DNA of 64,000 bases from Candidatus Poribacteria bacterium. GTDB lineage: Bacteria; Poribacteria; WGA-4E; PCPOR2b. This document shows positions 9,208 to 18,060 of the stretch, one piece after another. The stretch spans positions 1 to 64,000 of the forward strand of contig JAJDUM010000003.1 of the NCBI GenBank assembly GCA_022826645.1, given 5' to 3'. The notes beneath the pieces are model-generated. The model was not told the origin of the DNA. It did no database searches and saw only the letters and a program-made list of their open reading frames with translations. Made by a program: the position numbers and the translations under genes. Every line of letters begins with the position of its first letter. Position 1 is the first letter of the stretch.

Positions 9208-9309
9208 AAGTGCCTATCGTGGTGCATTGGGGGAAAATTATTCAGAGACGGTATTATATCAAAAGAAGGCTAATAGAAAAGTCATCTCGCCACGATAATT
9301 TTTGCACCT

Positions 9310-12300
9310 TCATTTCATTATAACCATCCGTCGCGTCGCTGTGAAATCGCCTGTTGTTAGTGTATAAAAATAGACACCGCTGGCGACAACCTCTCCGAGT
9401 TGGTTACGTCCGTCCCAATAGGCTGCACGGTTTCGACTCTGATACATACCCGCTGCCTGATGTCCTACCGCCAACCGTCGAACTGCCTCCCCGTTCATAT
9501 CATAGATTGTCAGCATGACCTCTGCCGACTCTGCCAACTGATACGGTATCCAGGTCTCCGGGTTAAACGGGTTCGGATAGTTTGCCAATAACGCGGTCTC
9601 CTCTGGTATCAGTGAGGCGAGCAGCTTTTCAAGATTTTCTATCCCCTCTTTGAAGGCAAGTGAACCGTCATCTTCTAACCGCGCTTGCGCTATCCACGCT
9701 TCTATCATTGCGGGGGTTATGGTTGTTACCCCCCTCGGTCCCCTCCGTTCCGTGAGTCCAAGACCCGCCCCGATAGATCGGGATGCAAGCACAAGCGGGG
9801 GGAAGGTTGAAGGTGCAGCGGGAGCAGCGGTGCTGCCGATTGCCTGTGAGACGATAATCAGGTCAACGGTGTTGACAACACCATCGCCGTTCACATCCGC
9901 AGGATCGTCAGCGGAGACCGTTTGATTCAGTTTCTGTGCGACAAGCACGAGGTCCAGAGAGGTTACTTGTCCATCTCGATTCACGTCCCCGGTCGCTAAC
10001 TGTCCCTCGACCGTGACGGTGATTTGATGCGGACCGGCGGGGATACTTTCCCCGGAGATAGCGCCAAACTCGAAGTTCTGTAGTGCCACCTTTGTGTCGC
10101 CGCCCGATTTTGCCGTGAAGTTCACGTGGAGCAGGGAGCCGGTGCCGGTCACGCCTTGGGTGGACAATCGTACCGCGTTGAGTCCTGTGATTTTCCCCGT
10201 CACGTTATCAATACTTCCACCTTGAAAGAAGGTGTTGGCTCCTGTCTTGAGAAAATTGCCCTCGCTCACGTTGACGGCTTCGAGGGCGGCGGGGGCAAAA
10301 ACGATGTCGAACTGCCAGGCTGCCAAGTCAAAGACATTTGCTGCGCTGATGTCGAGGGTAAAGGTATCGCCAACATGAATTGGTGTCTTGGAAAAGGTAT
10401 AGCCAACACCGGGGTTTGCCACTGTATAGTCGGTGCCGGATGCAAACCCAAAAAAACCGTTACTCAACGTACTGAGCGCGACTAACAAGACATTTCTCCC
10501 TTGCTTGAGTGTGACAGGATAAAAATCCGTGTAATCTCTACTAGATTCTCTCTCCGTAGTATTGTGGTGAATCAAATTCCCATTAAGCCAGACCTTTGAA
10601 TACTGAGTACTGCCGACATACATTGTTGTGTCCTGCTTTTGTGGCGAATGTAGGGATATAGAACCGTAGATGACTGTACCACGATTGGAATCTTTCAGCA
10701 TATCTTGAATTCTCCCTGTAGGCGGGAGTTTGTGGGAAACCCACGCGTTAGTACCGACAGATTTTCCTTCTATTGCTCCATGGGTAGCAATCTCCGTCTC
10801 TGTCACTATGCCTCCGCTCGCTTCCGATAGTAAGTCCGTGCTGCTATAATACAATTGGTCAGATTCTATTTCCGATAACACCGCCCATAGCCACGGTCCC
10901 TCTATCTTCGGACCCCCTTTTGGATACCCCGGATTGTCGTACCAAATGAGTTTTATATTTTCGCGCAATCCGTCCAAAGGCGAGAAGTCAGAAATCTCGT
11001 TGTTATTGAGCCTTAGCCATTCCAAGTTAGTCAAACCTACAAGGGAGGATATGTCCGAGATATCGTTGCGTGAAAGATTCAAACGAGTTAACCCGGTTAA
11101 CTCCGCTATGGGCGATATATCTGATATTCTGTTGCTGCGAAGGTACAGTTCTTTCAAACTTGTTAGCCCTGCCAAAGGCGTAAGGTCTGAAAAGTCAGCT
11201 CCGCAAATATTTACATACTCCAATTTTGTTAAGCCCGCAAGCGGTGATAAATCGGATATAGCGTTTCCCCAACTGAGAATCTTTTTCAGGTTAATTAATC
11301 CGGCAAGTGGTGACAGGTCAGATATGTTGTCGTTATCGGAAATAAATAAAGCCTCTATATTGATTAATCCGGCAAGTGGTGATAGGTCAGATATGTTATT
11401 AAGCGCAAGAGCCAACCATTTTAGATTGATTAATCCGGCAAGCGGTGACAGGTCGGAAATATTGTTACTGGCGAGATCTAAAAACCTTAGGTTGACTAAT
11501 CCCGCAATCGGCGAAAGGTCAGATACGGTAGCATTTCTGAGCTGCAAGTCGGTGAGATTTTTTAAGTTTCTGATGGGTGACAAGTCGGATACGGAGGTTT
11601 CGTCAAGCCACAAGTGAATGAGATTTTCTAAGTCTCTCACAGGAGATAAGTCAGATACTAGGGTATTCTCAAGCCGGAGATCGCGTAGTTGGATTAAGCC
11701 GGCAAGCGGTGATATGTCAGAAATCTGATTATCCCTGAGATCTAACCGACTTAGATTGGTTGCAAACTGAATCCCTGTCAAATCGTGGATGTTGCTGTAC
11801 CGTGCCTCAAGCCTTTCCAATCCTTCCATATCTTCCACAGTAATGGGGGCGGTGGGGCTCTTGCTGAGTGCCTCTGCGATTGCTGCGCGGAGGTTTGTGT
11901 CAGGGATATGGACAACTCCACCCGGTAACGGCTGAGAAGGTGTCACATCCGGTGGAGGTGTCACACGTTCCGGGAAATCTAACGCAAATATCACATCATC
12001 AAATCCTTCAGTCCACGCATCCCGTTTCATACTCCCACCAACACCGTCTAAGGCTAACAATCCCAGACGTTGTAACCCCGCATTCTCACGAACCTTTGCT
12101 AAGAACGCTTCCGTCTCTAATCCAACGACCGACGCCGCGTAAGCCGCATCTATTGGACTCTGATACACCTCATGGAAACGGGAGATTGGTTCTATATCAT
12201 CCACCGCACCGCCCGTCGCTTCGAGCGCAGTTTCATACCTGTCCATATCTGCAGCAATAAGACCGTCCATCTCTGATTGTTCGACATACAAACGTAACGC

Positions 12301-13614
12301 CTGCGCCTTGTCAAACGCAGGGGTGGTGTTACTCTCTATCACCGCACGAACCTCGTCCGAAAAGGTCTTCATCCCCTCCGTATGACAACCGAAACAGGAT
12401 AAACCGTTACGAACCGTCGGATCACTCGCTGCGGGGTTCGATACTATCTGAATAGGCGCAGCGTCTAAACGGGTACCCGAACCGGTCGTGATGTAGTATC
12501 CCTGTAATCCGTTGGGTAGGTTAAAGATAACCTCTCCACCATCATGCGTGAACGACAACGGGTGCGTGAAGATGTTCTGGCTACCAACACTGCCTGCAAA
12601 GTCGTAACTCTTCCAATATGCACCGTGTTGGGAAGTATGCCGCTCTATCACACGGTTATGGTTGGACACACCTGAGTTGTTTGTCCCGGCACGCCACACA
12701 CGGACACCGGGGGCATTCAGTAGGTTACGGGTAACATCAACCTCAAGCCGTGTCTCTAACCCCCTATCGGTCAAGGGTAGAGAGAGCAGGTCGTGATACA
12801 GGGGTGGTAACGATGCGTTGGCAAGAAACCAATCGACATACACCGATGGGATATCACACTGCATCTCCCCCTGTAACCGTCCGAGTTGTGCCTTGAGTGC
12901 GGTCTGTGTCGGTGCATCAAATCCGATGTGGTAGGGATACTCTGTCTCTATCTGTCCCCATGCGTCGTTGACGTCCCATTCATAGTGTCTGAGGTCGATG
13001 TAGAGGATAGTCTTTTGTTCATCTATCGGTGTCGGGTTGATGACGGTGCTGCCCCATGAGAGACTATTGATCAGTTTGTTGAGTCCCTTTTGGTATGCTT
13101 GGATCACCGCCCCTGACTCCCCTGCGTTGTAGAGGTGTGTCATGGTGAAGTAACGGGCGAATGCACGGTCAAAGGGGGCAAGGGAGGTCAGGTGTGTTTC
13201 TATGGTGTTGAGGACTTGGTTGGGGGAGATGAAGTCTCTATCGGTAACGGGCGGCGGTGTCCAATCGGGCGCGCCTGACAGTATCCAGTTGCGGATGGTG
13301 TCAATGGTTTGAGCGGGGAGTTGCGGTTGTCCGAGTGGCATCCGTTTGGCAGTCTCAGTGGTAATGAGTCGTGTATAGAGTTCGGAGGCGTCGGGGTTGC
13401 CGGGGACGACGGTGCCGTTTTGTATCAGTGCGGTGTGTTCGATGAGGAGGGTTTCTTTGTAAGCACCATCGGGTCCGTGGCAGATGTTGCAGCTCTGTTC
13501 AAAGATGGCGTAAGCGTCTTGGGCTACCCCCTGTTGCGCCGATACGGACTGAGAACCCCTAACGAGCAACAAAGCAGTCAGCACAAGTATTTGGATTGTC
13601 TTAACGTTTATCAT
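9310..13614 (-). CDS. Giant secreted chimera: cytochrome c motifs, LRR, cohesin, dockerin, C-terminal sorting-like domain
   Basis: A 1434-residue protein. Residues 1-26 form a signal peptide. A cytochrome-c-like segment carries CNICH at 42-46, and a second haem motif CFGCH lies near 407-411 within an unrecognised region. About 565-890 are 22-residue internalin-type LRRs (LTGIQFATNLSRLDLRDNQI style). About 900-1055 resemble a galactose-binding/PA14-like beta domain (uncertain). About 1066-1200 read as a cohesin (HVGDTFTLDISAANV, LAAWQFDIVF). About 1208-1261 are a dockerin with two calcium-loop repeats (GDVNRDGQVTSLDL and DVNGDGVVNTVDL). About 1338-1434 are the NPFNPETWIPY / AYWDGRN / GVYFY domain, which resembles FlgD-Ig or type IX-like sorting domains. 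It is likely exported and surface-associated. Having both cohesin and dockerin in one chain suggests self-assembly or docking, which is inference. Confidence 0.9.
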   Translation of the reverse strand: MINVKTIQILVLTALLLVRGSQSVSAQQGVAQDAYAIFEQSCNICHGPDGAYKETLLIEHTALIQNGTVVPGNPDASELYTRLITTETAKRMPLGQPQLPAQTIDTIRNWILSGAPDWTPPPVTDRDFISPNQVLNTIETHLTSLAPFDRAFARYFTMTHLYNAGESGAVIQAYQKGLNKLINSLSWGSTVINPTPIDEQKTILYIDLRHYEWDVNDAWGQIETEYPYHIGFDAPTQTALKAQLGRLQGEMQCDIPSVYVDWFLANASLPPLYHDLLSLPLTDRGLETRLEVDVTRNLLNAPGVRVWRAGTNNSGVSNHNRVIERHTSQHGAYWKSYDFAGSVGSQNIFTHPLSFTHDGGEVIFNLPNGLQGYYITTGSGTRLDAAPIQIVSNPAASDPTVRNGLSCFGCHTEGMKTFSDEVRAVIESNTTPAFDKAQALRLYVEQSEMDGLIAADMDRYETALEATGGAVDDIEPISRFHEVYQSPIDAAYAASVVGLETEAFLAKVRENAGLQRLGLLALDGVGGSMKRDAWTEGFDDVIFALDFPERVTPPPDVTPSQPLPGGVVHIPDTNLRAAIAEALSKSPTAPITVEDMEGLERLEARYSNIHDLTGIQFATNLSRLDLRDNQISDISPLAGLIQLRDLRLENTLVSDLSPVRDLENLIHLWLDETSVSDLSPIRNLKNLTDLQLRNATVSDLSPIAGLVNLRFLDLASNNISDLSPLAGLINLKWLALALNNISDLSPLAGLINIEALFISDNDNISDLSPLAGLINLKKILSWGNAISDLSPLAGLTKLEYVNICGADFSDLTPLAGLTSLKELYLRSNRISDISPIAELTGLTRLNLSRNDISDISSLVGLTNLEWLRLNNNEISDFSPLDGLRENIKLIWYDNPGYPKGGPKIEGPWLWAVLSEIESDQLYYSSTDLLSEASGGIVTETEIATHGAIEGKSVGTNAWVSHKLPPTGRIQDMLKDSNRGTVIYGSISLHSPQKQDTTMYVGSTQYSKVWLNGNLIHHNTTERESSRDYTDFYPVTLKQGRNVLLVALSTLSNGFFGFASGTDYTVANPGVGYTFSKTPIHVGDTFTLDISAANVFDLAAWQFDIVFAPAALEAVNVSEGNFLKTGANTFFQGGSIDNVTGKITGLNAVRLSTQGVTGTGSLLHVNFTAKSGGDTKVALQNFEFGAISGESIPAGPHQITVTVEGQLATGDVNRDGQVTSLDLVLVAQKLNQTVSADDPADVNGDGVVNTVDLIIVSQAIGSTAAPAAPSTFPPLVLASRSIGAGLGLTERRGPRGVTTITPAMIEAWIAQARLEDDGSLAFKEGIENLEKLLASLIPEETALLANYPNPFNPETWIPYQLAESAEVMLTIYDMNGEAVRRLAVGHQAAGMYQSRNRAAYWDGRNQLGEVVASGVYFYTLTTGDFTATRRMVIMK

Positions 13615-13635
13615 GCCTGAATCCCTTCTCTATTG

Positions 13636-13853
13636 GTATAGTAGAATTAATGAGACACTCTCAATACACAGCCAACCCCCTAAATCCCGCCCCCGATAGA
13701 TCCCCGATGAATCCCCGATGAATCGGGACAGGCGGGACTCCGACAAGCCGAGAGCAGGCAGGCGGGATGTACCACTTGTCAGGGGGAATTTGAAGATTTC
13801 GCGCCGGTTGAAGTTATTGGTAAATGTATCCCTATTTCTCGTGTTTACTATAA
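13636..13853. mobile_element. MITE-like element, TTATGG family
   Basis: The left end (TATAGTAGAATTAATGAGAC) and the right end (reverse complement TTATAGTAAACACGAGAAAT) are diverged inverted repeats of the family seen at 9080 and 49468. The interior has the recurring AGCCAACCCCCTAAATCCC word and repeated CCCGATGAATC hairpin units (13688-13730). It sits immediately upstream of the giant LRR/cohesin gene, so that gene's promoter may lie in or next to it. Confidence 0.5.
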
Positions 13854-13892
13854 ATGATGACGTTTTATGAAAATTCCTCTACATATTCATTA

Positions 13893-14456
13893 TCACTTAA
13901 TCCGCTTATCAATCTGGTCAAGAATTGCCCGCGCTTCATCCGTGGTTATCTGCGAGAGTGGCTGAATCCATTGAATGCGACCTGCGCTATCAATTAGCAC
14001 AACCGTCGGCACCTGGCGGGGTATCCCAAACTGGTGAGAGACTTCACCTTTCCAGTCCAAGAGGAAACTTGACAGATTAAATTCTTCGGCAGTGTCTCGG
14101 AGCTCGGATTTTACCTTGGCCTTCAGAAACAGGCGTGCGGAGAGAGGCAGACTCGCTCCATTGGCGATAGGCAGAATCCGCAGCCGCTCATTATATCGCT
14201 CAACAAGAAGATTGAGCCACGCTCCCCCACGATCAACGCCATCCTTATCAAAACCGAATAGCAACACATTCTCCCCGCGGAATTTGCTCAACTGCACTTC
14301 TATGTCATTCTGGTCCTTCAGGGTAAAATCGGGGGCTATCATCCCATACTCTGGAACGATAAGCGGTGAGGAGGCGCAGGTCAGTAGAACGAGTGGGACA
14401 CATAGGATCCAACTGCGCGAAACGTGAAACGTGTAGCGTGAAACGTAATGCGTCAT
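13893..14456 (-). CDS. Redoxin-fold lipoprotein lacking active-site cysteines
   Basis: A 187-residue protein. A hydrophobic N-terminus ends in a lipobox-like LLTC|ASS (Cys near residue 27), so it is probably a lipoprotein. The rest follows the AhpC/TSA-thioredoxin fold (PDFTLKDQNDIEVQLSKFRG, VLLFGFDKDG, GIPRQVPTVVLIDSAGRIQW). Where peroxiredoxins and TlpA proteins have their reactive Cys, this protein reads DGVDRGGAWLN, so no redox Cys is visible. A scaffolding or degenerate role is inferred. The first 14 residues are encoded by an AAACGTGAAACGT repeat, so the true start may lie further in. It follows the VWA gene by 113 bases and may be the last gene of that operon. Confidence 0.75.
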   Translation of the reverse strand: MTHYVSRYTFHVSRSWILCVPLVLLTCASSPLIVPEYGMIAPDFTLKDQNDIEVQLSKFRGENVLLFGFDKDGVDRGGAWLNLLVERYNERLRILPIANGASLPLSARLFLKAKVKSELRDTAEEFNLSSFLLDWKGEVSHQFGIPRQVPTVVLIDSAGRIQWIQPLSQITTDEARAILDQIDKRIK

Positions 14457-14569
14457 CCGTAAAGTTGTTTGTCTCGCCCCCTCTCCTTCTATCCGATGGA
14501 CAAGCGTCGCTCACTTGCAAAATTGGATTTCGCTCGCCTCCCCTGCCTTTCCTTCTTTGACACATCCAT

Positions 14570-15724
14570 TTAATCTGTCCAGATCGGTGTCAATACTTTC
14601 GTTAACTGGACAAGGCTTTCCAGATTGTGAGCGGGTAAGAAGTAGTCAACATACGGCAGCGCGGTGCGGATACCGCGACAGATTGGCTGATACCCTTCGC
14701 TGCCGAGTAGGGGATTCAACCAGATTAACTTATACGCTTGACGGTGGAGCACCTCCATCCCTTTCTGAAGGATATCGGCTTCGCCTCGATCCCAACCATC
14801 GCTGATGAGAATGACGACGGTCCTGTAAGCAGAGAAAGAGCGACCAAACTCTCGGTTAAAGGCAACGATACTTTCTCCAATCCTCGTTCCTCCCGACCAA
14901 TCAGGGACAACCTGCGCGACTTCACGGAGTCCTTCTTCAAGTCCCTTGCGACGGAGCAGTCCGGTGATATTCGTGAGTTCGGTACTGAAAACCGCTACCT
15001 CGACCTCTTCAAGCGCCTGCTGCATCCCGTAGATGAATTGAATCAGGAAGGTGGAATAGTAGTCCATCGATCCGCTGACATCACAGAGCAGTAAGATCTT
15101 GTTCTTTTTGATCTTTCGGCGTTTCCGGATTAATTTCAGTGGTTCCCCGCCGTAGGCGATGTTTTTACGCCAACTCTGCCGAAAGTCGATTGTCTTCCCT
15201 TTGGTGCTGGTTTTTTTTCGACGGCTCAGCTTTGTTGCCAACAGTGGAACAAGTTTAGCGATAACCTCCTGCGCCTTTTGCATCTCCTCTGCCGTGAATT
15301 GACCGAAATCTTTCTGGGTCAAAACCTGCTCGGCACTATAAGCAACTGTGTCCTCTTCCCCTTCCTCACTATCGTCCTCCATCTCTGTCCACTGGTCCAA
15401 GTTCACCGTTGTTTCTTCGGCGTTCATTAGATCCTCAAGGGACATCGTCTGTTCTTCTTCTGTGTCAATCCCCATCTCCTGGGGATCGGGACGGGGATAC
15501 CGCCAGAACCAGTCAAAAAGGGTATCAAATACCTCCCGATCCGATTCATTGGCGATCAGGTTCATCTTGGCAGCGTCGTAGAAGTCTTGTTGTCGTCCGA
15601 TATCAATTAATTCAACGCTTCGGCAGAAACTAATTTGATTCGTGGTGGTAACATTCACGCCTGTCTGCTTGAGCAACCGGCAGAAAGCGGTAATTTCTTT
15701 AAGGAGAGGTTGTTGATCTGTCAT
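14570..15724 (-). CDS. VWA domain protein, CoxE-like
   Basis: A 384-residue protein with an acidic middle region (DDSEEGEEDTV) and a C-terminal von Willebrand A domain. The MIDAS metal site is visible as DVSGSMDYYS, the Thr in GGTRIGES and the Asp in ISDGWDRGE. This is the CoxE-type partner of MoxR ATPases. In known systems the pair remodels or inserts cofactors into target enzymes, for example in molybdenum CO dehydrogenase maturation. The MoxR gene lies upstream in the same direction, separated by a PIN toxin-antitoxin pair; the toxin stop is only three bases from this start. Target enzyme unknown. Confidence 0.9.
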   Translation of the reverse strand: MTDQQPLLKEITAFCRLLKQTGVNVTTTNQISFCRSVELIDIGRQQDFYDAAKMNLIANESDREVFDTLFDWFWRYPRPDPQEMGIDTEEEQTMSLEDLMNAEETTVNLDQWTEMEDDSEEGEEDTVAYSAEQVLTQKDFGQFTAEEMQKAQEVIAKLVPLLATKLSRRKKTSTKGKTIDFRQSWRKNIAYGGEPLKLIRKRRKIKKNKILLLCDVSGSMDYYSTFLIQFIYGMQQALEEVEVAVFSTELTNITGLLRRKGLEEGLREVAQVVPDWSGGTRIGESIVAFNREFGRSFSAYRTVVILISDGWDRGEADILQKGMEVLHRQAYKLIWLNPLLGSEGYQPICRGIRTALPYVDYFLPAHNLESLVQLTKVLTPIWTD

Positions 15725-15727
15725 AGG

Positions 15728-16141
15728 TCAAGTCCAATTTTCGATAGTGAGTCCGGGAACTCGTTGGAAGTGTGCCGTATTGTTGGTGACAACAGTATAG
15801 TTATAGACAAGAGCAGTAGCAGCAATAAACAGATCAGCATCTTCGATTAATTCGTTTAACTTTCTGAGTTGATGCCAAACGTAAGCTGCTTTTTGAGAAA
15901 CTTTTTCGTCAATTTCCACCCATACACATCTCTCATCTGCAAACCTCCTGATTGTATGCATTGCTCTACGTCGTTCGCGTAAATCTTGGAGACCCAGTAT
16001 CCAACGGACGATCTCGTAGTAGCAGATTGGGTGCATGATGTACTTTCTGCCGCTCCGCTCATAGGCCTTTACGCGTTGAATAACTTTCGGCCGTTTTTGA
16101 AAAATATAGTAGATGATTGTGTTTGTATTCAAGAGGACCAT
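15728..16141 (-). CDS. VapC-like PIN-domain toxin with altered first catalytic residue
   Basis: A 137-residue PIN protein. The C-terminal part is classical VapC (IEDADLFIAATAL, VVTNNTAHFQRVPGLTIENW), and a conserved Glu lies in YYEIVRW. The N-terminal motif that normally reads LLDTN is LLNTN here: residue 5 is Asn (codon AAT) instead of the metal-binding Asp. One G-to-A change would explain it, and activity may be reduced or lost. The antitoxin-like gene ends two bases upstream and the VWA gene starts three bases downstream, so the pair sits inside the MoxR-VWA operon. Confidence 0.85.
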   Translation of the reverse strand: MVLLNTNTIIYYIFQKRPKVIQRVKAYERSGRKYIMHPICYYEIVRWILGLQDLRERRRAMHTIRRFADERCVWVEIDEKVSQKAAYVWHQLRKLNELIEDADLFIAATALVYNYTVVTNNTAHFQRVPGLTIENWT

Positions 16142-16143
16142 GC

Positions 16144-16419
16144 TTACTGAATGCCATTAGTTTCGCGGTCAAAACGCTGACGTGCCTTGTCCTTCTCAGC
16201 TATTTTCTTCTCAAGATAGCGACAGAACTCTTGATAGTGCTCATCCCCAAGATCTTTTTTCAGGGAATCTGCGTAGCTTTCAGGCGTGTTGTGTTGCAAC
16301 TCAAACGTCAGACGATACTCTTCTTCGATAAATTCCTCAATACCCATGACAAAATCAGGGTCATCTTTAAGCGCATTGAGCTTCTTTTCAATGTCGGGGC
16401 TCAGTTGAATTTGGGCCAT
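16144..16419 (-). CDS. Putative antitoxin of the PIN toxin
   Basis: A 91-residue, charged, mostly helical protein (MAQIQLSPDIEKKL..., EEFIEEEYRLTF). No family recognised with confidence. The antitoxin role is inferred from size, charge and the two-base spacing to the PIN toxin. The start at 16419 is chosen because AAAGGAG lies eight bases upstream. The frame stays open to 16482, which would overlap the upstream MoxR gene and lacks a comparable ribosome site. Confidence 0.65.
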   Translation of the reverse strand: MAQIQLSPDIEKKLNALKDDPDFVMGIEEFIEEEYRLTFELQHNTPESYADSLKKDLGDEHYQEFCRYLEKKIAEKDKARQRFDRETNGIQ

Positions 16420-16460
16420 GTTCTCAACTCCTTTTACATTACCAATTATCATGTTTAACA

Positions 16461-17396
16461 CTATCCACGCATATAGCGCCAATCTGCCTTTTCGGCGTCA
16501 GGCACCTCAGAATCACTTTTGGCACCATCTACCATCTTGTCCAAGCCCACATCTCGTGCCCGTTGAATATCATCCTGATATTTGAAAATGCAACCGAGTG
16601 TTTCATCAACGATGTCGGGATCTAATCCGTCTTTACCCAATGCGATGAGAGCTAATCCCCAATCTAATGTCTCTGCGACTCCCGGCTTTTTGTAGTAATC
16701 GCCTTCTCTAAATACCCGCATCAGGCTACAAAGTTGCTGCGCAAGCATTTCGTCGATATGCGGCAGCTTGGCTTTAACGATTGCGAACTCCTTCTGCACC
16801 GACGGATAATCTATCCATTGATAAAGGCAGCGGCGTTTCAGGGCTTCGTGGATCTCCCGCGTACGGTTTGAGGTTAGCACCACGTAAGGAATATGTCTGG
16901 CACGAATTGTTCCAATCTCCGGAATGGTAATCTGAAAATCTGACAGGATTTCGAGAAGGAACGCCTCAAATTCGCTATCACTCCGATCCACTTCATCTAT
17001 AAGGAGCACGGGTGCCGTAGCACCATCAGTCTGAATGGCTTCGAGGAGCGGACGTTTTAGCAGAAACTCCTCGCTGAAAATATCTGCACCGATCTGTTCC
17101 TTGTCCATCCCCCGCATTTCGTCGATGCGCAGTTGGAGGAGTTGTTTCGTGTAGTTCCACTCGTACAGCGCGCTGTTCACATCCAGTCCTTCGTAACATT
17201 GCAAACGGATAAGATTTCCGCCGGTTGCCTGCGCCAAAACCTTTGCGACCTCCGTTTTGCCGACCCCGGGCTCACCTTCAAGGAAAATCGGCTTTTTTAG
17301 GTGATGGGCGAGGTAGATTGTTGTTGCCAACGCGCGATCGGCAATGTAATTCTGTTCTACAAATGTTTCTTGTACTTCTTCAATTGAACCAATCAT
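16461..17396 (-). CDS. MoxR family AAA+ ATPase
   Basis: A 311-residue AAA+ protein of the MoxR/CoxD type: Walker A GEPGVGKTE (about 40-48), Walker B VLLIDEVDRSD, sensor-1 region VVLTSNRTRE, and the MoxR-typical LIRLQCYEGLD after Walker A. MoxR ATPases act with VWA proteins as metal-dependent chaperones. The CoxE-like VWA partner lies downstream in the same operon beyond an embedded toxin-antitoxin pair, and a MocA-like nucleotidyltransferase lies 43 bases upstream. That combination resembles accessory genes of molybdenum hydroxylases (CoxD/CoxE/MocA), although no hydroxylase subunit gene is in the window. Confidence 0.93.
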   Translation of the reverse strand: MIGSIEEVQETFVEQNYIADRALATTIYLAHHLKKPIFLEGEPGVGKTEVAKVLAQATGGNLIRLQCYEGLDVNSALYEWNYTKQLLQLRIDEMRGMDKEQIGADIFSEEFLLKRPLLEAIQTDGATAPVLLIDEVDRSDSEFEAFLLEILSDFQITIPEIGTIRARHIPYVVLTSNRTREIHEALKRRCLYQWIDYPSVQKEFAIVKAKLPHIDEMLAQQLCSLMRVFREGDYYKKPGVAETLDWGLALIALGKDGLDPDIVDETLGCIFKYQDDIQRARDVGLDKMVDGAKSDSEVPDAEKADWRYMRG

Positions 17397-17439
17397 TTAA
17401 TATCCTTTTACAGTTAGATTTTAATTGGCTGCCCCATTT

Positions 17440-18060
17440 TCACGCAGACAAGGATTTCTGTAACGCTTCTTCGTAATCTTTCCGATAGTCGATGTCCGTC
17501 AAGACTCGGTCAGTATCAACGGTTACATAATGAATGTCATCTGCATATTTCTTGAAAAGCGATCGAACCCCATCGCCGTCCCAATCCAGTCCAAGGATAT
17601 CATCGGCATAGCGTCGGTCAAAAATAACGGGGTGTCCGCGGCGATAGTTGTAACTTGGCACCGCAATTCCACCTTCTGCTTGGCTGTATGCGTCGATGAC
17701 GAGATCTACCAGATCTGATGTGATGAGCGGCAAGTCTACCAGTGTCATTGCAAACGCATCGGCGGACGCTGAGATTGATTCCACCCCGCGCTGTGCAGAG
17801 GTCAGCATACCTTCCTTATAGTCAGGGTTGAATACGATTTTGACCGGCTTGTGCTGGATATGTGCTTGGACCTTCTCCGCTTCGTGTCCAATGACAACGA
17901 TAACTTCGTCCAGCTTAGATCCGAGCAGACTATCTATCACGGTCTCAATAATCGTGCTTTCACCGAAAGGAAGGAGTTGCTTGGGTTCACCCATGCGGGA
18001 GGACAGTCCCGCGGCGAGGATGATGCCTGATATTTTGGGGATTGCTTGGGCAGGATTCAT
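17440..18060 (-). CDS. MobA/MocA-like NTP transferase
   Basis: A 206-residue nucleotidyltransferase with the signature ILAAGLSSRMGEPKQLLPFG near the N-terminus, DLPLIT for metal binding, and RRGHPVIFDRRY. This matches the molybdenum cofactor cytidylyl/guanylyl transferase-like group (MocA/MobA), which attaches a nucleotide to molybdopterin. Related proteins act on other phosphorylated substrates, so the MocA call leans on the adjacent MoxR and VWA genes. First gene of the operon running down to about 13.9 kb. Cytoplasmic. Confidence 0.88.
   Translation of the reverse strand: MNPAQAIPKISGIILAAGLSSRMGEPKQLLPFGESTIIETVIDSLLGSKLDEVIVVIGHEAEKVQAHIQHKPVKIVFNPDYKEGMLTSAQRGVESISASADAFAMTLVDLPLITSDLVDLVIDAYSQAEGGIAVPSYNYRRGHPVIFDRRYADDILGLDWDGDGVRSLFKKYADDIHYVTVDTDRVLTDIDYRKDYEEALQKSLSA

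Noticed and set aside
10934..11617. Long plus-strand reading frame of 227 residues
   Set aside because: It is the antisense of the LRR repeats of the 1434-residue protein and its apparent repeats (PASGDRSDM) only mirror them. The same applies to the antisense frame at 28844-29626.
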